Assembly (NCBI RefSeq): GCF_001422045.1 | Contig: NZ_LMLW01000001.1 | Location: 442,972-506,971, forward strand | DNA: 64,000 nucleotides | DNA from: Sphingomonas sp. Leaf242 | Lineage (GTDB): Bacteria; Pseudomonadota; Alphaproteobacteria; Sphingomonadales; Sphingomonadaceae | Direction of reading: 5' to 3' | Part shown: one piece after another, positions 61,610-64,000 of the stretch | Numbering within the stretch: position 1 is the first letter of the stretch | Layout of the letters: every line of letters starts with the position of its first letter | The notes under the pieces: model-generated | The model's database searches: none | Seen by the model: the letters and a program-made list of their open reading frames with translations, nothing else | What the model was told of the DNA's origin: nothing | Position numbers and translations under genes: made by a program

Positions 61610-63988
61610 ATGACCGAATTGTCCGCCAAGGGAGCGCGCATATCGCCGTCGCGTCGCGAACTGCTCGAAGGCGTGGGAGCTACTGTCGCGCTCGCGGTGC
61701 CGGCATTGGCGTTGCCGACGACCGCCGAGGCGAAGATGTCCGCGCCAGGTGAAACGCGGTTATGGTATCGGCAACCCGCCAAGGTGTGGACCGAAGCGCT
61801 GCCGGTCGGCAACGGGCGGCTCGGTGCGATGGTGTTCGGCGGCACGACGGGCGAGCGGTTGCAGCTGAACGAGGACACGTTGTGGTCGGGCGGGCCGTAC
61901 GACCCGGTCAACCCGGACGCGGGGGCGGCGCTGCCCGATGTGCGGCGGCTGATCGATGCGGGCGCGTTCGCCGAGGCGCAGACGCTCGCCAATGCGCGGC
62001 TGATGGGCGTGCCGAAGACGCAGATGGCGTATCAGCCGGTCGGCGATCTGCTGCTTGATCTGCCGGGCGTAGCGGGAGAGGCGAGCGCGTATACCCGCGA
62101 GCTCGATCTTGATGCGGCGATCGCGACGACCAGCTTCACGCTCGGCGGGACGCGGTTCCGGCGCGAGGTGTTCGCCTCACCGGGGGAGCAGGTGATCGCG
62201 GTGCACATGACCGGCGATCGGCCGTTCGACCTGCTGGTCGGGCTGACGTCGCCGCAACCGGACGCGGGCGTCGTCGCGGCAGGGGGGATGCTGACGCTGA
62301 CCGGTGGCAATGCCGCGCGGGCTGGCGTTGCGGGCAAATTGCGGTTCACGGCGCGCGCGCGCGTGGTGGCGGACGGCGGCAAGGTCGCGGCGGATGGCGA
62401 GCGTCTGCGCGTCACCGGTGCCCGGTCGGTCACGCTGCTGGTCGCGATGGGGACGAGCTATCGCCGGTTCGACGATGTCGGCGGCGATCCCGACGCGGCG
62501 ACGCTGGCGGCGGTCGAGGACGCGGCGCGGCGCGGCTTCGCTCGGCTACGGTCGGACGCGACCGCTGCGCACCGCGCGCTGTTCCGGCGGGTGAGGCTCG
62601 ATCTTGGCCGGACGGCGATCGCGGATCGGCCGACCGACGAGCGGGTGCTGGCCGATCGCGCCGCGGCCGACCCGGCGCTCGCCACGCTGTACTTCAATTA
62701 CGGGCGCTATTTGCTGATCGCGTCGTCGCGACCGGGGAGCCAGCCGGCCAACCTCCAGGGGATCTGGAACGCGGAGACGAGCCCGCCCTGGGAGTCGAAA
62801 TATACCGTCAACATCAATACCGAGATGAATTACTGGCCGGCCGAAGTCACTGCGCTGCCCGAATGCGTCGCGCCGCTGGTGCAGATGGTGCGCGAGCTGG
62901 CGGTCACCGGCGCGCGGACGGCGAAGACGATGTACGGCGCGCGCGGCTGGGTGTGTCATCACAACACCGATCTGTGGCGCGCGACCGCGCCGATCGATGG
63001 CGCGCAATGGGGGCTGTGGCCGACCGGCGGCGCGTGGCTGTGCACGCATCTGTGGGACCATTACGATTATAGCCGCGATCTCGGGTTCCTGCGGTCGATC
63101 TACCCGCTGCTGCACGGCGCGGCGTTGTTCTTCCTCGACACGCTCCAGACCGATCCGAAGACCGGCGCGCTGGTCACCAATCCGTCGCTGTCGCCCGAGA
63201 ACGTGCATCCGAAGGGCGCATCGATCTGCGCGGGGCCGGCGATGGATATGCAGATCCTGCGCGACCTGTTCGACCAGACGGGCAAGGCGGCGACGTTGCT
63301 CGGCACCGACGCGGCGTTCGTCGCGCAGCTGGCGGCGGCACGCGCACGGCTGGCGCCCGACAAGATCGGTCGCGGCGGCCAGTTGCAGGAATGGCAGGCG
63401 GACTGGGATGCCGATGCGCCCGAGCAGCGCCATCGCCACGTCTCGCATCTCTACGGCCTGTTTCCGAGCGAGCAGATCGGCCTCGACGCGACGCCCGCAC
63501 TCGCCAACGCGGCACGGCGTTCGCTTGAGATCCGCGGTGACGAATCGACCGGCTGGGCGACCGCGTGGCGCGCGAACCTGTGGGCGCGGCTGCGCGACGG
63601 CGAGCACGCGCACCGCATCCTCGCCTATCTGCTTGGCCCCGCGCGCACCTATCCCAATCTGTTCGACGCGCATCCGCCGTTCCAGATCGACGGCAATTTC
63701 GGCGGGACGCGCGCGATCGCGGAGATGCTGATGCAGAGCCGCGGCGACGAGATCCTGCTGCTCCCGGCATTGCCGCGCGCGTGGCCGAGCGGGTCGATCA
63801 CCGGCCTGCGCGCACGCGGCGCATGCGTGGTGGACGTGCGGTGGGAGCGCGGCACGCTGACCGAAGCGGTCCTCCGTTCCACGATCCACGGACGCCGCCG
63901 CATCCGGCTGGGCGACCGCACCGTCGACGTGACGCTGGTGCCGGGGCGCCGCGTCAGGTTGCGCGGTGCCGGATTGACGCAGGCATGA
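61610..63988 (+). CDS. GH95 family alpha-L-fucosidase
   Basis: A 792-residue exported enzyme. The start has a twin-arginine type signal (SPSRRELLEGVGATVALAVP to TAEA), so it probably folds before export. WTEALPVGNGRLGAMVFGG and LQLNEDTLWSGGP open the domain; NINTEMNYWPAE (from residue 401) contains the two Asn that activate the water in GH95, and LQGIWN, GWATAWRANLWARL and FQIDGNFGGTRAIAEM follow. GH95 removes alpha-1,2-linked fucose (or galactose) from xyloglucan and similar glycans. GGGAGAAGG precedes ATG 61610. Complete; only 12 bp remain to the window end. Confidence 0.9.
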   Translation: MTELSAKGARISPSRRELLEGVGATVALAVPALALPTTAEAKMSAPGETRLWYRQPAKVWTEALPVGNGRLGAMVFGGTTGERLQLNEDTLWSGGPYDPVNPDAGAALPDVRRLIDAGAFAEAQTLANARLMGVPKTQMAYQPVGDLLLDLPGVAGEASAYTRELDLDAAIATTSFTLGGTRFRREVFASPGEQVIAVHMTGDRPFDLLVGLTSPQPDAGVVAAGGMLTLTGGNAARAGVAGKLRFTARARVVADGGKVAADGERLRVTGARSVTLLVAMGTSYRRFDDVGGDPDAATLAAVEDAARRGFARLRSDATAAHRALFRRVRLDLGRTAIADRPTDERVLADRAAADPALATLYFNYGRYLLIASSRPGSQPANLQGIWNAETSPPWESKYTVNINTEMNYWPAEVTALPECVAPLVQMVRELAVTGARTAKTMYGARGWVCHHNTDLWRATAPIDGAQWGLWPTGGAWLCTHLWDHYDYSRDLGFLRSIYPLLHGAALFFLDTLQTDPKTGALVTNPSLSPENVHPKGASICAGPAMDMQILRDLFDQTGKAATLLGTDAAFVAQLAAARARLAPDKIGRGGQLQEWQADWDADAPEQRHRHVSHLYGLFPSEQIGLDATPALANAARRSLEIRGDESTGWATAWRANLWARLRDGEHAHRILAYLLGPARTYPNLFDAHPPFQIDGNFGGTRAIAEMLMQSRGDEILLLPALPRAWPSGSITGLRARGACVVDVRWERGTLTEAVLRSTIHGRRRIRLGDRTVDVTLVPGRRVRLRGAGLTQA

Positions 63989-64000
63989 CCGCCGCCTGCC

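Overview
The window is 64 kb of high-GC, densely packed chromosomal DNA from an alphaproteobacterium of the Sphingomonas type. The evidence is the metal-ligand pattern of HemB, the MerC-like/Zur pair, the sulfotransferase next to TonB-dependent receptors, the degenerate histidine kinase fused in translation to a WalW-like deacetylase, and the long A/P-rich extension of ribosomal protein S9. I see no prophage, insertion sequence or CRISPR array.

Layout. 1-4.3 kb: start of corA (cut by the window edge) and a minus-strand operon ATP-grasp enzyme > flavin monooxygenase > MetN > MetI > MetQ, probably for sulfur or methionine acquisition. 4.4-11.5 kb: periplasmic cyclophilin, lipid-kinase-like protein, hemB overlapping a membrane-fused spermidine synthase homologue, a lipoprotein, two identical tandem tRNA-Arg(ACG) genes and an alpha/beta hydrolase. 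11.7-18.4 kb: DUF952 protein coupled to gyrA, a small secreted Thr/Lys-rich protein, an SDR coupled to yaaA, and a secreted TPR-like protein. 18.5-30.4 kb: Lrp regulator, degenerate histidine kinase plus deacetylase, rpsI/rplM, ctaA, MerC-like protein plus Zur, a frameshifted GNAT gene, dxs with a 55-codon satellite ORF, an RBBP9-type hydrolase and tlyA. 30.6-37.8 kb: tspO, ubiK, a YbjN-like gene coupled to proC, marR divergent from ilvE, tRNA-Gln(TTG), a membrane acyltransferase-like protein and a DEAD-box helicase.

38-64 kb looks more accessory. It holds a GH31 glycosidase, two divergent c-di-GMP enzymes, a YfiR-like periplasmic protein coupled to a TonB-dependent receptor, a PAS-PAS-PAS-LuxR regulator divergent from a three-gene stress cassette, a second TonB receptor, a shikimate-dehydrogenase-like enzyme, a minus-strand run of GH43 > TPR-sulfotransferase > TonB receptor > M20 peptidase, and a divergent GH95 fucosidase. 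GH31, GH43 and GH95 together suggest hemicellulose (xyloglucan-like) side-chain removal. Two LacI-type palindromes lie in the GH43/GH95 promoter gap.

At least five families of paired-palindrome (REP/BIME-like) repeats occur between 5 and 30.5 kb, mostly where genes converge. None was seen after 30.5 kb. The best candidates for an under-described system are the GGDEF-EAL / YfiR-like / TonB-receptor locus (42.5-47.5 kb) and the ATP-grasp-monooxygenase-MetNIQ operon, whose MetN lacks its regulatory domain and whose leader can fold into a strong stem.
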